Shown here: positions 17,223 to 26,912 of the stretch, piece by piece
How the letters are laid out: every line of letters starts with the position of its first letter
How positions within the stretch are numbered: the stretch's first letter is position 1
NCBI RefSeq assembly: GCF_001648175.1
Contig: NZ_CP015243.1
Span: forward strand, 2,542,001-2,606,000
Direction of reading: 5' to 3'
Origin: Halotalea alkalilenta
Lineage (GTDB): Bacteria; Pseudomonadota; Gammaproteobacteria; Pseudomonadales; Halomonadaceae
DNA length: 64,000 nt
Notes under the pieces: generated by a model
Database searches by the model: none
What the model saw: the letters and a program-made list of their open reading frames with translations, nothing else
Told to the model about the DNA's origin: nothing
Made by a program: the position numbers and the translations under genes

Positions 17223-19205
17223 TCAGCCGGGCTTGGCGGCACTGGCGCGCCGCCGGCGAGGTGCGGTGCGCTTGTGCTTGCCGGTGCTCTTGGCGCTGCC
17301 TTTGCCGCCACGTCGCTGCTTGGCCTCGGGGAGCGCGAGGGTGGCGCTCTGCGCCAGCGCGGCGCGCATGCGGGCTACGTCGGCCTCGCCGAGCAACTCG
17401 CGCAGCTCGGTGATCAGCATCTCCATGAACGGCGCCGAACGGCGCCGACCCTCGCAGATCAGGCTCAGCTCCTGCTCCCATAGCGCGGTACGCTCCGGTC
17501 GCGTCGCGCTCTCCGGCAGGGCATCGACCAGCGCTCGGCCCGCCCGGGTGGCGCGCAGCGCGCCTTGGGCGCGTACCACCAGGGCGCGCTTGATCAGCGT
17601 CTCGATGATTCCCGCGCGGGTCGCTTCGGTGCCGAGCCCATCGGTCTCGCGCAGCGTGCGGCGCACCTCGGGATCCTCCACGTAGCGGGCAACGTGGGTC
17701 ATCGCGTTGAGCAGGCTGGCATCGTTGAACGGTGCCGGTGGCTGGGTCATCCGGTCGTCGATGCCGTGGTCGGTCACCTGGGCGGCCTCGCCTTGACGCA
17801 GGGGGGGCAGCGGCGGGCTCTCCGCCTGGACGGTGAACAGCGGTTTCCAGCCTTCGACCTTGATCTCGCGGCCCTGGGCGAGAAACGGCTCTGCGGGCCG
17901 CGCGTGATCGAGCGGCGCCTCGAACAGTGCCTTGACCTCGAGATACTCATGGTCGGGATAGAACTGAGCCAGGACGTTGCGCACCACCAGCCGATAGACC
18001 GATGTCTGCGCAGGCGATAGCCGGCTCCATTGCGGCGCGCGTCCGGTGGGTGCCAGGGCATGGTGGGCGGTGATCTTGCCATCGTCGAACGCCTTGCCGC
18101 GCAGGCGCATGTCGGCGCCGCCGAGCCACTGGGCGAGGGTGGCGTCGCCGCGACAGGCGGCATCGAGCGTGGCTGCGGCGGTGTCGAGGAAGTTGACCGG
18201 CAGGTGGCGGCAGTCGGAGCGTGGATAGGTGATCAGCTGGTGACGTTCGTAGAGCGCCTGGGCCGCATCGAGCACCTGTTGTGCCGAGAGCTTGTGGCGA
18301 CGTGCGGCGTCGACCTGCAGCGTGGACAGCGAGTAGGGCATCGGTGCGCGCTGGCGCTTGGGCTTGCGTTCCAGTTGGGCGAGACGCGCCGCCGCCCCAG
18401 GCAGGGTCGCGGCGAAGTCCTCGGCGATCTCGCGGGCGAGCAGCCGGCCCTCTTCGTCGATGCGCTTCTCGGCCTGCAGGCGCTCGCGCTCGAGCGGCTG
18501 CCACCAGGCTCGGGTGACGCCTCCCTGGGTGCGGAAATCGGCCCACAGCACATGAAAGGGCACCGGCACGAAGGCCTCGATCGCCGCATCGCGCCTGGCG
18601 ATCAGGCCGAGGACCGGTGTCTGCACCCGGCCGACCGAGAGCACGCCGTCGTGGCCGGCGCGCTTGCCGATCAGCGTCCAGGCGCGCGACAGGTTGATGC
18701 CATAGAGCCAGTCGGCGCGAGAGCGGCTCTGGGCCGCTTCGAACAGCGCGTCGAACTCGGCGTTGTCGCGCATCGCGCCGAGCGCCTTGCGCACCGCGGA
18801 CTCGTTCATGTCGTTGATCAGCAGCCGTTTCACCGGACCGCGCCAGCCAAGGTAGTCGAGGGTCTCCTGCACCAGCAGCTGGCCCTCGCGGTCGGGGTCG
18901 CCGGCGTGGACGACCTCGCTGGCACTCTTGATCAAGCGCTTGAGCACCGCGAGCTGGGCCCGGCTCTTGGGGCGCGGCATCAGCTGCCAGGTAGCCGGAA
19001 TGATCGGCAGGTGGTCGAGCGCCCAATGCTTGTAGCGCGGGTCATAGGCATCGGGGGGTGCCTGTTCGAGCAGATGGCCGAAGCACCAACTGATGACCAG
19101 GCCCTGGGCCGCCAGATGGCCTTCACGGTTGTCGAAGCGATACTGTGGGCAGGCGGCGGCGATGGCGCGGGCGAGGCTCGGTTTCTCAGCGATGATCAGG
19201 CGCAT
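17223..19205 (-). CDS. topB: DNA topoisomerase III
   Basis: Type IA topoisomerase that decatenates replication and recombination intermediates. It has 660 residues (E. coli 653). The Toprim domain has E7 (IIAEKPS) and the GDPDREG motif near 102-108. The catalytic Tyr327 is in ITYPRSDCR. Conserved SVGRVQTPVLGL and YSLSTLQVDAARR are present. The last 30 residues are a basic Lys/Arg/Ser tail. It lies 72 bp downstream of the membrane-protein gene on the same strand, so the two may be co-transcribed. Confidence 0.97.
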   Translation of the reverse strand: MRLIIAEKPSLARAIAAACPQYRFDNREGHLAAQGLVISWCFGHLLEQAPPDAYDPRYKHWALDHLPIIPATWQLMPRPKSRAQLAVLKRLIKSASEVVHAGDPDREGQLLVQETLDYLGWRGPVKRLLINDMNESAVRKALGAMRDNAEFDALFEAAQSRSRADWLYGINLSRAWTLIGKRAGHDGVLSVGRVQTPVLGLIARRDAAIEAFVPVPFHVLWADFRTQGGVTRAWWQPLERERLQAEKRIDEEGRLLAREIAEDFAATLPGAAARLAQLERKPKRQRAPMPYSLSTLQVDAARRHKLSAQQVLDAAQALYERHQLITYPRSDCRHLPVNFLDTAAATLDAACRGDATLAQWLGGADMRLRGKAFDDGKITAHHALAPTGRAPQWSRLSPAQTSVYRLVVRNVLAQFYPDHEYLEVKALFEAPLDHARPAEPFLAQGREIKVEGWKPLFTVQAESPPLPPLRQGEAAQVTDHGIDDRMTQPPAPFNDASLLNAMTHVARYVEDPEVRRTLRETDGLGTEATRAGIIETLIKRALVVRAQGALRATRAGRALVDALPESATRPERTALWEQELSLICEGRRRSAPFMEMLITELRELLGEADVARMRAALAQSATLALPEAKQRRGGKGSAKSTGKHKRTAPRRRRASAAKPG

Positions 19206-19277
19206 GAAGGGCGGGATCCGATGATATGGGCTTATGTACAGTATACGGCCGGCGCGTGCGCCCGTCTCGCCGGCATT

Positions 19278-21173
19278 TCAGCGGTCGAACGCCTGACGCG
19301 CCATGACCAACGCACGGTACCAGTGACGCGGCGTACGGCCGATCGGCGGCATTCGGTGGCTGAGGAAGCTGACCGGGCTGCGGCTCGACTGCTCGTACTT
19401 CGAGAGCATCTCCAGGGTGCCCTGGCGGGCGCCGTACTGGCGATGGAGGAACTCGATCGCCGCCGGTTCGAGTTCGACCTGGTAGTGGCGCACCAGCGCG
19501 AGCGCGAGCGACTCGGCGCTGCGCGACAGATCGTCGTCGACCTCCTTGACCATCGCGGCGCCCAGCGCGGCCTTGGTGGCGGCCGAGTAGCCGGGCTCGA
19601 GGCTGGTGAAATCGGCGGCATTGGTCGAGTTGATCGCCCGCTGCACCTCGGGGCGAGAGAGGTGGATATGGGGCTCCAGCGCCAGCGCGATCTCGATCGC
19701 CAAGCGCTTGGCGCTGTCGGTATCGACGCTCAACGCCGCCTGCGGGGTCTCGTGGGGCAGCCGTGCGCGCAGGCTGGGGCGTGCGTGCAACTGCCTGATC
19801 AGGCGAGCGAGCTGGGCGCAGATCTGGGTCTTTGCGTGGTCGTCGAGGACGATCACACTCTCGCGGATGCGCAGTCCACGTCGCCCCGGGCCGAGGCGCA
19901 GGCGGGTTTCCTGGTCGGAGCTGCGTGAGGAGATCCGCTCCCAGCGCTGGCTGGCACGTAGCAGCGTGGCATGGTGGCGACCGACCTCGTCGTAGCCGTC
20001 GCGCATATGACGGAACAGGCGCATGGCATTGGCGAGCACGTCGGCCTGCTCGCGCAGCGCGGCGCGGTCGGCTTGGGGTTCAGCGGCGAGTTTGGTGACG
20101 CGCGCCGCGAGATCCTCGATCGCCTCGCGGGAACGTTCGAGCAGCACCTCGGCGCGCAGCCCCGAGGCGGCATCCTCGACCAGGGTGTCGGACGCTTCGG
20201 CGAGATAGACCGTCAGCGCCTTGAGCCGGGAGAGGCCGAGCGCTTGGCTGATCCGGTAACGGGCCCTGGCCTGCTCCAGGGCATCCAATGCCTGGGCCAG
20301 CCGCCAGCGGCCGCGGTATTCGAACACCAGCATTGGGATCTCGCGGCCGTTGATCAGCTCGAAGGCAAGGGTCAGCATCTCCTCGACGTCGGCGAGCGTC
20401 ATCAGCAGCTCGTCATCCTGCTCGATCGCAGCCAGCACCCGCTCGATGAAGTTCTCGCCGCGGGGCACCCCGCTGTCCAGATCCGGCGTGCGGCCGTAGA
20501 AGCGCTCGCGCAGCAGTGCCGCGGCTTCGGGGGCCAGCTCGCCGAGCTCGGTGAGCTGCGGCTCGATGTGGCCGGAGTGGGCAGCGATCAGGTCGTTGAT
20601 CCGTGACTTGAGCCCGATGCGCCGGTAAGTGTCGATGTCGGCCAGCGCCCGTGCGCTCTCGGTGTCCCCGATCAGCTCGCGCACCGCGAGTTCGATGCCG
20701 TCGGAGGAGAGATCCTGCTTGCGCAGCAGCATCATTGCCGCCTCGCGCCGGCGGGCATCCCCCTCCAGCCGCTCGACCTCGAGATCGCGGGTCATCATGA
20801 TCAGCTCGGGCAGGGCATCTATGACCCGGGTGATCTGACGTTCGACCTTGCGGTAGCGTCCGGTGTGACGGTAGTTGTTGACTATGGTGGTGAGGATCCC
20901 GGCGACGCTGGTGACCACCGCGAAGAAGATGAAGAACAGCAGGTTGCCCACGGTCGGCAGATGACCATAGCCGATGTAGTAGCCGCCGATCGCACCGATG
21001 AAGGTCACCGGACCGCCGATCCACAGCAGGTTGAGCAGGCTCGAGCTCCAGGGTACCTTCTCCACCGCCTGGCTGATCCGGCGAATGCGATCGCGCCCTT
21101 CGCGCTCCAGGCGCACCCGTGGCGTATCCTCGGCCATGCGCGCGCGTGGCGTGCGTTTGAACGGCAGTGACAT
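19278..21173 (-). CDS. conserved two-span membrane protein of unknown function
   Basis: 631 residues by the chosen start. Two hydrophobic segments lie near residues 46-70 and 75-100, separated by a short loop (GYYIGYGHLP), and about 530 mainly helical, charged residues follow (many Glu, Arg and Leu), probably cytoplasmic. I recognise no catalytic motif. ATG 21173 gives MSLPFKRTPRARM. An upstream ATG at 21266 has a good AGGAG but would add a 31-residue signal-like segment before a charged region, so it was judged less likely. Its place upstream of topB suggests co-transcription, which alone does not establish a DNA role. Confidence 0.7.
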   Translation of the reverse strand: MSLPFKRTPRARMAEDTPRVRLEREGRDRIRRISQAVEKVPWSSSLLNLLWIGGPVTFIGAIGGYYIGYGHLPTVGNLLFFIFFAVVTSVAGILTTIVNNYRHTGRYRKVERQITRVIDALPELIMMTRDLEVERLEGDARRREAAMMLLRKQDLSSDGIELAVRELIGDTESARALADIDTYRRIGLKSRINDLIAAHSGHIEPQLTELGELAPEAAALLRERFYGRTPDLDSGVPRGENFIERVLAAIEQDDELLMTLADVEEMLTLAFELINGREIPMLVFEYRGRWRLAQALDALEQARARYRISQALGLSRLKALTVYLAEASDTLVEDAASGLRAEVLLERSREAIEDLAARVTKLAAEPQADRAALREQADVLANAMRLFRHMRDGYDEVGRHHATLLRASQRWERISSRSSDQETRLRLGPGRRGLRIRESVIVLDDHAKTQICAQLARLIRQLHARPSLRARLPHETPQAALSVDTDSAKRLAIEIALALEPHIHLSRPEVQRAINSTNAADFTSLEPGYSAATKAALGAAMVKEVDDDLSRSAESLALALVRHYQVELEPAAIEFLHRQYGARQGTLEMLSKYEQSSRSPVSFLSHRMPPIGRTPRHWYRALVMARQAFDR

Positions 21174-21336
21174 CGCGAGAGTCCAACGGCAGGGCCGAGT
21201 CGGTAAAGCCTCGGCATGAACAGACGCGCACGTTACCATTGCGACCAATGCGCCCGCTACCGCCATGGTTTGACTCCTCTAGGTGCGAGGAGGAAGGTGG
21301 GGCTTGGCGCGATCCAACAGCCGATGGGAGGGTGCC

Positions 21337-23148
21337 ATGCTTGCCGCCTGGGTGGATCATCTGCTCGGCTACGCCTCCGGCGCGCTGAGTGCGGTACGCC
21401 GCGACGAGCGCTATCCGAGCCTGATGCGCTGGGCCCGGCGCGAGGGTGCCGAGCTGCTCGGCGGCGATCTTGCGCTGGCCCAGGCGCTGGCGCCGCCGCT
21501 TTGGAACCAGACCCCGCTGCTGCGCCTCGACTTCGCCTGCGAGCCGCTGGCGCCTCCGGCGCTGGACGAGCCCTGTTGGTGCGACAGTGGCCACCCTTAT
21601 CGCCGATGCTGTGCGACGGTGGCGTTTCCGGGAGGCGTTCCCGCTCATTTGATGTGGATGCTGTCGCTGTGCCAGTGGCGCGGACCTCGCCTGCGCGCCG
21701 CGCTCGAGCGCGAGCTGGCCCCGGACCAGGCACTGCTCGAGGCGGGGGTGATCGCCGCCGAGAGCGGCCAGCTCGGACGCGCCCAGCTGCTGCTCGAAGC
21801 GCTCTTCGCCCGCGCCGATAACGTTCCGGCACCGGTGCAGTCCGAGTACGCTTTCGAGCGTCTCGCCGAGCTCTATCAAGAGCGTGGCTTTCACCGCAAG
21901 CAGGCTGCGCTGATCGACTCGGCCCTGGGCCACGGGCCTGCCTTCCTGCGCGGCGCGGCGCTCGAGCGATTGGTGCTTGCCCATCTCGAGAGCGACGACC
22001 TGGAAAGCGCGCGCGATGCCTTCATGCGCGCGCTGCGCACGATTCCCGATGCGCCGGTGCTGGCCTATCTCGAAACCATGCTGCTATTGCAGGAAGGCCA
22101 GCAGGAGAAGGCGCGCCAGCGGGCTGATTTCTGGTATCGGCGACTGCTGCGCAGCAGCGATGTGGACCCGGCTGAGCTGGGCTTCGTTCACGAACTCGCG
22201 GTCGATCCGGCCGGGACGCTTGCCGAGGAGCTGATCAGCTCGGATGAGGAGCTGGCGCTGCCGCTGTCGCGACTGAGGAGCACGCTGGCGCGGCTGCCCT
22301 CGGCACTGCCGCCGACCCTGGTGGCCAACCAGGCCGGGCGGCTCGAGTACCTGCCAAGCAAGCTCGATGGCGCCTACTACACGGCGTGGTCATCGCAGCT
22401 GGGCCCCGCTGATCCGGAGCAGGACGGGATCAATGATCTGTGGCACAACGCTTCGGACTGGCTGCTGGCGCTCAGCGAGCATCCTGAATGGCTGAGCTCC
22501 CCGCTGGTGCTGCAGGAGCTGGCGATGGCGCTCTCCAGCCGCTTCGGCAGCCTGCCCTGGATGGTCGAGCCGTTCTTCGCGCCGCTGGCCAAGCGTCTGG
22601 AAAGCTGGCTCGGGGGGATCGAAAGGCAGGGTCGGCAGTTCCTCTGGGAGGAGGGCGACAACCAGGCGATCTATCTGTTCGGTCTGTCGCTGGTGGTCGG
22701 TATGGAGCGCGGTGACCGGCAGCGTTCGCGGCGGATCGCCGAGCGGCTGCTCAAGCTCGACGGTGAGGATAATCTCGGGCTGCGGGAATTGGTGCTAGAG
22801 CAGCTTCTGCGCGAAGGGCGCGATCTCGATGCGCTGGCGCTGACCGAGACCAGCGACGCTGAAAGCGCCGATTGGCTTGGCCTCTATCTGGGGCGCGCGC
22901 TGGCGCTCTACCGGCTGGGCCGGCAGGCCGAAGCGGCGGAGCTGATTCGTCGAGTGCAGCGGGCCAACCGCCACATGATCAACCTGATGCTCCAGTCGCG
23001 CCCCCGGCCCGAGAGCTTCGATCAGGCACTGGCGCGCCCGGGATCGCGCGCGCAGGCCTGGCAGTACCGGGTGCTGCTGCGTGAGCGCTGGATGGAGACA
23101 CCGGGGGCGATCGCCTGGCTCAGGCAGTTCGTCCAGCCGCGTGGCTGA
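21337..23148 (+). CDS. SEC-C zinc-motif protein with helical repeats
   Basis: 603 residues, function unknown. A SEC-C type zinc motif occurs near the N-terminus: C80-W-C82, then DSGHPYRR, then C91-C92, matching CxCx8CC. The remainder is Leu/Ala-rich with TPR-like helix pairs around 120-290 and 470-560 (for example LEAGVIAAESGQLGRAQLLL). SEC-C motifs in SecA bind zinc and help contact SecB or ribosomes, so a role in protein handling is possible but not shown. A frame start at 21283 exists, but GGGAGG at 21326-21331 is close before ATG 21337. The gene is divergent from the membrane-protein gene and convergent with ampG. Confidence 0.75.
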   Translation: MLAAWVDHLLGYASGALSAVRRDERYPSLMRWARREGAELLGGDLALAQALAPPLWNQTPLLRLDFACEPLAPPALDEPCWCDSGHPYRRCCATVAFPGGVPAHLMWMLSLCQWRGPRLRAALERELAPDQALLEAGVIAAESGQLGRAQLLLEALFARADNVPAPVQSEYAFERLAELYQERGFHRKQAALIDSALGHGPAFLRGAALERLVLAHLESDDLESARDAFMRALRTIPDAPVLAYLETMLLLQEGQQEKARQRADFWYRRLLRSSDVDPAELGFVHELAVDPAGTLAEELISSDEELALPLSRLRSTLARLPSALPPTLVANQAGRLEYLPSKLDGAYYTAWSSQLGPADPEQDGINDLWHNASDWLLALSEHPEWLSSPLVLQELAMALSSRFGSLPWMVEPFFAPLAKRLESWLGGIERQGRQFLWEEGDNQAIYLFGLSLVVGMERGDRQRSRRIAERLLKLDGEDNLGLRELVLEQLLREGRDLDALALTETSDAESADWLGLYLGRALALYRLGRQAEAAELIRRVQRANRHMINLMLQSRPRPESFDQALARPGSRAQAWQYRVLLRERWMETPGAIAWLRQFVQPRG

Positions 23149-23193
23149 CCCTTGCTATCCGAGCCCGCCGTCGAAACCCAAATCATGCGGAGC

Positions 23194-23232
23194 TTCGACT
23201 CGCCGTTGGCCCTTGGCCAGTGGCGAGTCGAA
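23194..23232. terminator. long hairpin between convergent genes
   Basis: An 11-bp perfect outer stem (TTCGACTCGCC 23194-23204 / GGCGAGTCGAA 23222-23232) encloses an inner 5-bp stem TGGCC-CTT-GGCCA. It lies 46 bp after the SEC-C gene stop and 21 bp after the ampG stop. The A/T run is on the non-canonical side for either transcript, so termination is plausible but not certain. Confidence 0.5.
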
Positions 23233-23252
23233 AAAGCACGTCGAAATAGCCT

Positions 23253-24617
23253 CTAAGACGTCGAGGCAGGCTCGCTGAATCTTCGATCCCGCGCGATCCA
23301 GGCCGCGAGTGCCACCGCGGGGAGCCCGAGCAGCGAGACGTAGACGAAGAAGCTCGGATAGCCGATCGCCTCGACCAGCGCCCCTGAGAAGCCACCGATG
23401 AACTTGCCCGGCAGGGTCATGATCGAGGAGAACAGCGCGTACTGGGTGGCGGTATAGGCACGAGAGGTGAGCCCGGAAAGAAAGGCGATGAAAATCGCGC
23501 TGGCCATGCCGTTGGTCAGGTTGTCGCCGGTGATGGTCACCACCAGCATCCATAGATTGGCGCCGGAGAGCGCCAGCTGGGCAAACAATAGATTGGTCGC
23601 AGCGACCAAGGCCGCTGCGATCCACAGCAGCGGACGTACTCCGTAGCGGGCGGCGAGCAGGCCACCGAGCACGCCGCCGAGCAAGGTCATGGCGAGGCCG
23701 AAGAGCCCGGTCACCTCGCCGATCCGCTGGGCCGAGAAGCCGAGATCGACGTAGAGCGGATTGGCCATCGCGGCCATCGACAGGTCGCTGATTCGAAACA
23801 GGCCGATGAATACCAGTAGCGCCAGGGCGTACCAGCCGAAGCGAGTGAAGAAGTCGGTGAACGGGCAGATGATCGCGCCGACGCACCAGGCGCCGGCTCG
23901 CTTCAGCGTGCGCGGCCAGCCACGGGTGCGACGCAGGAAGGCGCGCACCTTGGGTTCACGGGCAAGCTGCGCGGCCAGCGGCGGGCGTGGTGGCTCGGGG
24001 CGCAGCAGTACGGTGAGCATGCCGACCACGGCGAGCCCCGCCATGCCCAGGTAGGCGATCGACCAGGAGTAGTTGCCGGCCAGCGCCAGTGCGCCGGCTC
24101 CCGCGGCGAGCAGCCCGCCGCGATAGCCGATGATGTAGACCGAGGACATCGCCGCCTGCAGGCTCTCCTCGGCCGATTCGATCCTGAAGGCATCGACCAC
24201 GATGTCCTGGGTCGCCGCGCCGAAGGCGACCATCAGCGCCAGCCAGGCGATCAGCAGCAGGTGGTGTGCGGGCTCGACCAGTGCCATGCCGACCAGGCCG
24301 AGCAGGATCAGCGCTTGGGCGGCGAGCATCCAGCCTCGTCGGTGGCCGAGCAGGCGGCACAGCAGCGGCAGCGGCAGCCGGTCGACCACCGGCGCCCAGA
24401 AGAACTTGATCGAATAGAGGATGCCGATCCACGAAAAGTAGCCGATCGTCGCCACCTCGACTCCCGACATGCGCAGCCTCGCGCCGAGCGTCGAGAACAC
24501 CAGCAGGAAAGGAAGGCCGGCCGAAAAGCCGAGGAACAGCATGGTCAGCACTTCGGGGCGGCGATAGACCGCAAGCGTTTGGCGCCAGGATCTGCGCGAC
24601 ATAGGCGTGACGGGCAT
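23253..24617 (-). CDS. ampG: AmpG-family muropeptide transporter (MFS)
   Basis: Inner-membrane permease that imports anhydro-muropeptides for cell-wall recycling and beta-lactamase signalling. It has 454 residues with about 12 hydrophobic segments. Motifs typical of AmpG are present: GFSAGLPFLLVFSTLGARLR, SWIGILYSIKFFWAPVVDR, ATQDIVVDAFRIE and GYRGGLL. It is shorter than E. coli AmpG (491). An alternative start at the next ATG (MSRRSWRQTL) is possible. It follows proS on the same strand with a terminator between them. Confidence 0.9.
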   Translation of the reverse strand: MPVTPMSRRSWRQTLAVYRRPEVLTMLFLGFSAGLPFLLVFSTLGARLRMSGVEVATIGYFSWIGILYSIKFFWAPVVDRLPLPLLCRLLGHRRGWMLAAQALILLGLVGMALVEPAHHLLLIAWLALMVAFGAATQDIVVDAFRIESAEESLQAAMSSVYIIGYRGGLLAAGAGALALAGNYSWSIAYLGMAGLAVVGMLTVLLRPEPPRPPLAAQLAREPKVRAFLRRTRGWPRTLKRAGAWCVGAIICPFTDFFTRFGWYALALLVFIGLFRISDLSMAAMANPLYVDLGFSAQRIGEVTGLFGLAMTLLGGVLGGLLAARYGVRPLLWIAAALVAATNLLFAQLALSGANLWMLVVTITGDNLTNGMASAIFIAFLSGLTSRAYTATQYALFSSIMTLPGKFIGGFSGALVEAIGYPSFFVYVSLLGLPAVALAAWIARDRRFSEPASTS

Positions 24618-24669
24618 CGATCGGTCTCGGCGGGCCGCGGTGTCGCGACGCGCAGCGGCGAAACGGAAC

Positions 24670-24691
24670 GAGCCGCCCTCGCGGGCGGCTC
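24670..24691 (-). terminator. rho-independent terminator of proS
   Basis: A 9-bp perfect GC-rich stem GAGCCGCCC / GGGCGGCTC with a 4-base loop (24679-24682). Read on the minus strand it follows the proS stop within 10 bases and is followed by GTTCCGTTTC, a weak T-rich tail. Confidence 0.7.
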
Positions 24692-24700
24692 GCGAAGGGC

Positions 24701-26410
24701 TCAGCGATTCAGGCGTTCGCGCAGGAAGTCGATGATTCCCGCCTGCGCCACCATGGTGGCGTCGGTATCGCGACGGCCCTTGTATTCGAGCTCGCCATTG
24801 TCGAGGCCGCGATCGCCGATCACCACCCGATGGGGGATGCCGATCAGTTCGAGGTCGGCGAACTTGTTGCCCGGGCGCAGGTCTCGGTCATCGAGCAGCA
24901 CGTCGAAGCCGGCGGCGACGAGATCGGTGTAGAGCGCCTCGCTGGCCTGGCGTACGCGTTCGGATTTGTGCGCGTTCATCGGCACCAGTACCACCTCGAA
25001 CGGCGCCAGCGCATCGGTCCAGATGATTCCCGCTTCGTCGTGGTTCTGCTCGATCGCCGCGGCTACCACCCGGGTGACGCCAATGCCGTAGCAACCCATC
25101 GTCAGTGTCCGCGCCTTGCCTTGCTCGTCGAGCACCGTGGCGTTCATCGCCTTGGAGTACTTGTCGCCGAGCTGGAACACGTGGCCGACCTCGATACCGC
25201 GTACGATCTTGAGCGTGCCCTGTCCATCCGGGGCGCGGTCGCCCTCGACGACGTTGCGCAGGTCGGCGATCCGCGGCAGCGGCAGGTCGCGCTCCCAGTT
25301 GATCCCGAAGTAGTGCTTGCCATCGCGGTTGGCGCCGGCGCCGAAGTCGGTCATCAAAGCGACCTCTCGGTCGATCACGATCGGTAGTTCAAGCCCCACC
25401 GGCCCGAGGGAGCCGAAGCCGGCGCCGACCGCGGCGCGTACTTCCTCGTCGCTGGCCATGGTCAAGGGCGTGGCGACTTCGGGCTGGTGCTCGGCCTTGA
25501 CCTCGTTGAGCTCATGGTCGCCACGGACCAGCAGTGCCACCAGGCCGTCTTCGCTGCCCTTGACGATCAGTGTCTTGACCGTCTTCTCGATCGCAAGGCC
25601 ATGCTTCTCGACCAGTGCAGCGATGGTCTTGGCGTCCGGCGTGTCGACCAGACGCAGCTCCTCGCTCGGTGCCGGGCGCTCACTCTGCTCGAAGTAGGCT
25701 TCGGCCTTCTCCATGTTGGCGGCGTAGCTGGAGCCGGTCGAAAACACCACGGCATCCTCCCCGGACTGGGCGAGGACGTGGAACTCGTGGGAGCCTTCGC
25801 CACCGATCGAACCGTTGTCGGCGATCACCGCGCGAAAATCGAGGCCGAGCCGGGTGAATATCCGGGTATAGGCGTCGTACATCGCCTGATAGGTGACTTC
25901 TAGGGACGCCTGGTCGCTATGGAACGAGTAGGCGTCCTTCATGATGAACTCGCGCGAGCGCATCACCCCGAAGCGTGGGCGTATCTCGTCACGGAATTTG
26001 GTCTGGATCTGGTAGAAGTTGACCGGCAGCTGCTTGTAGGAGTTGATCTCGCGACGCACCAGGTCGGTGATCACCTCTTCGTGGGTCGGGCCGACGCAGA
26101 AATCGCGCTGATGGCGGTCCTTGAGCCTGAGCAGCTCCGGACCGTACTGGGTCCAGCGGCCCGACTCCTGCCATAGCTCGCCCGGCTGTACCGCCGGCAT
26201 CAGTAGCTCTTGGGCGCCGGCGCGATCCATCTCCTCGCGCACGATACGCTCGACCTTGCGCAGCGTGCGCAAGCCGATCGGAAGCCAAGTATAGAGGCCG
26301 GAGGCGAGGCGACGGATCATCCCTGCGCGCAGCATCAGCTGGTGGCTGACCACCTCGGCGTCGGCGGGTGTTTCCTTCAGAGTCGAGATCAAGAGTTGGC
26401 TGGCACGCAT
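24701..26410 (-). CDS. proS: prolyl-tRNA synthetase (bacterial type, with editing domain)
   Basis: Class II synthetase charging tRNA-Pro. It has 569 residues (E. coli 572). It starts [20 protein letters not shown]. Class II motifs include [49 protein letters not shown], and the C-terminal [17 protein letters not shown]. An editing insertion (INS domain) spans roughly 225-405. A good promoter candidate lies upstream. Confidence 0.98.
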   Translation of the reverse strand: MRASQLLISTLKETPADAEVVSHQLMLRAGMIRRLASGLYTWLPIGLRTLRKVERIVREEMDRAGAQELLMPAVQPGELWQESGRWTQYGPELLRLKDRHQRDFCVGPTHEEVITDLVRREINSYKQLPVNFYQIQTKFRDEIRPRFGVMRSREFIMKDAYSFHSDQASLEVTYQAMYDAYTRIFTRLGLDFRAVIADNGSIGGEGSHEFHVLAQSGEDAVVFSTGSSYAANMEKAEAYFEQSERPAPSEELRLVDTPDAKTIAALVEKHGLAIEKTVKTLIVKGSEDGLVALLVRGDHELNEVKAEHQPEVATPLTMASDEEVRAAVGAGFGSLGPVGLELPIVIDREVALMTDFGAGANRDGKHYFGINWERDLPLPRIADLRNVVEGDRAPDGQGTLKIVRGIEVGHVFQLGDKYSKAMNATVLDEQGKARTLTMGCYGIGVTRVVAAAIEQNHDEAGIIWTDALAPFEVVLVPMNAHKSERVRQASEALYTDLVAAGFDVLLDDRDLRPGNKFADLELIGIPHRVVIGDRGLDNGELEYKGRRDTDATMVAQAGIIDFLRERLNR

Positions 26411-26912
26411 CTACCCGGTATTCCCTCGGCGTGAGCCCCGGCGCATTCGGCGGCGGAGCTGTGATTTGGCGTATTGGCCGGCCATTGTACGGCCAAGCCG
26501 CGCGCGGCGGCAAAGTCGCTGGCAAGTGGCGTGCGCCGGAGGTTGGCATCGACCCCGCGCGGGTGGGAGAGCCGATGCGCCGCTGGGCTGGGACCAATGA
26601 GCCGGCTTTCCAGTCGTGCCCGGCATCGATGCCGAGCCGGCTCTGTGAGGACCTCGGCATCAGGCTTGCTCGAGCGCATTGGTTTAAATCCGACTTAAGC
26701 TTTTGGCGCGTGTCTCCCGCTGAAAGCGGGGCAGGCCGGAGGGTGGACTCGGATTTACGATGTCGTGGCTGAAAACGGTTCCTTAGCTGAGCTTGTGACT
26801 GCGCCGAAAGTGGTAGATGGATCGCTGGCAGCGGCTCGTTCGCCTCAGGTATAAACCGCCCCTTTCGTCCGAGCGTCTGGCCTGGACATTGAGAAGCGGA
26901 GCCATCATTGAG
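26411..26912. other. intergenic region between divergent proS and the DASS transporter
   Basis: 502 bases without a credible gene. Besides the proS promoter, it has overlapping inverted repeats: GAGCCGGCT (26599-26607) with AGCCGGCTC (26645-26653), the palindrome CGGCATCGATGCCG (26631-26644), and GATGCCGAG (26638-26646) with CTCGGCATC (26663-26671). The last pair competes with the others. TATAAA at 26850-26855 could be a -10 for the transporter, without a clear -35. Confidence 0.5.
26484..26513 (-). promoter_or_regulatory. candidate sigma-70 promoter of proS
   Basis: On the minus strand TTGCCG (26508-26513) and TACAAT (26484-26489) are separated by 18 bp, matching the -35 and -10 consensus at 4 of 6 and 5 of 6 bases. 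The proS start lies about 74 bp downstream. The 7-bp inverted repeat TTGGCCG/CGGCCAA at 26474-26496 overlaps the -10. Confidence 0.5.
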
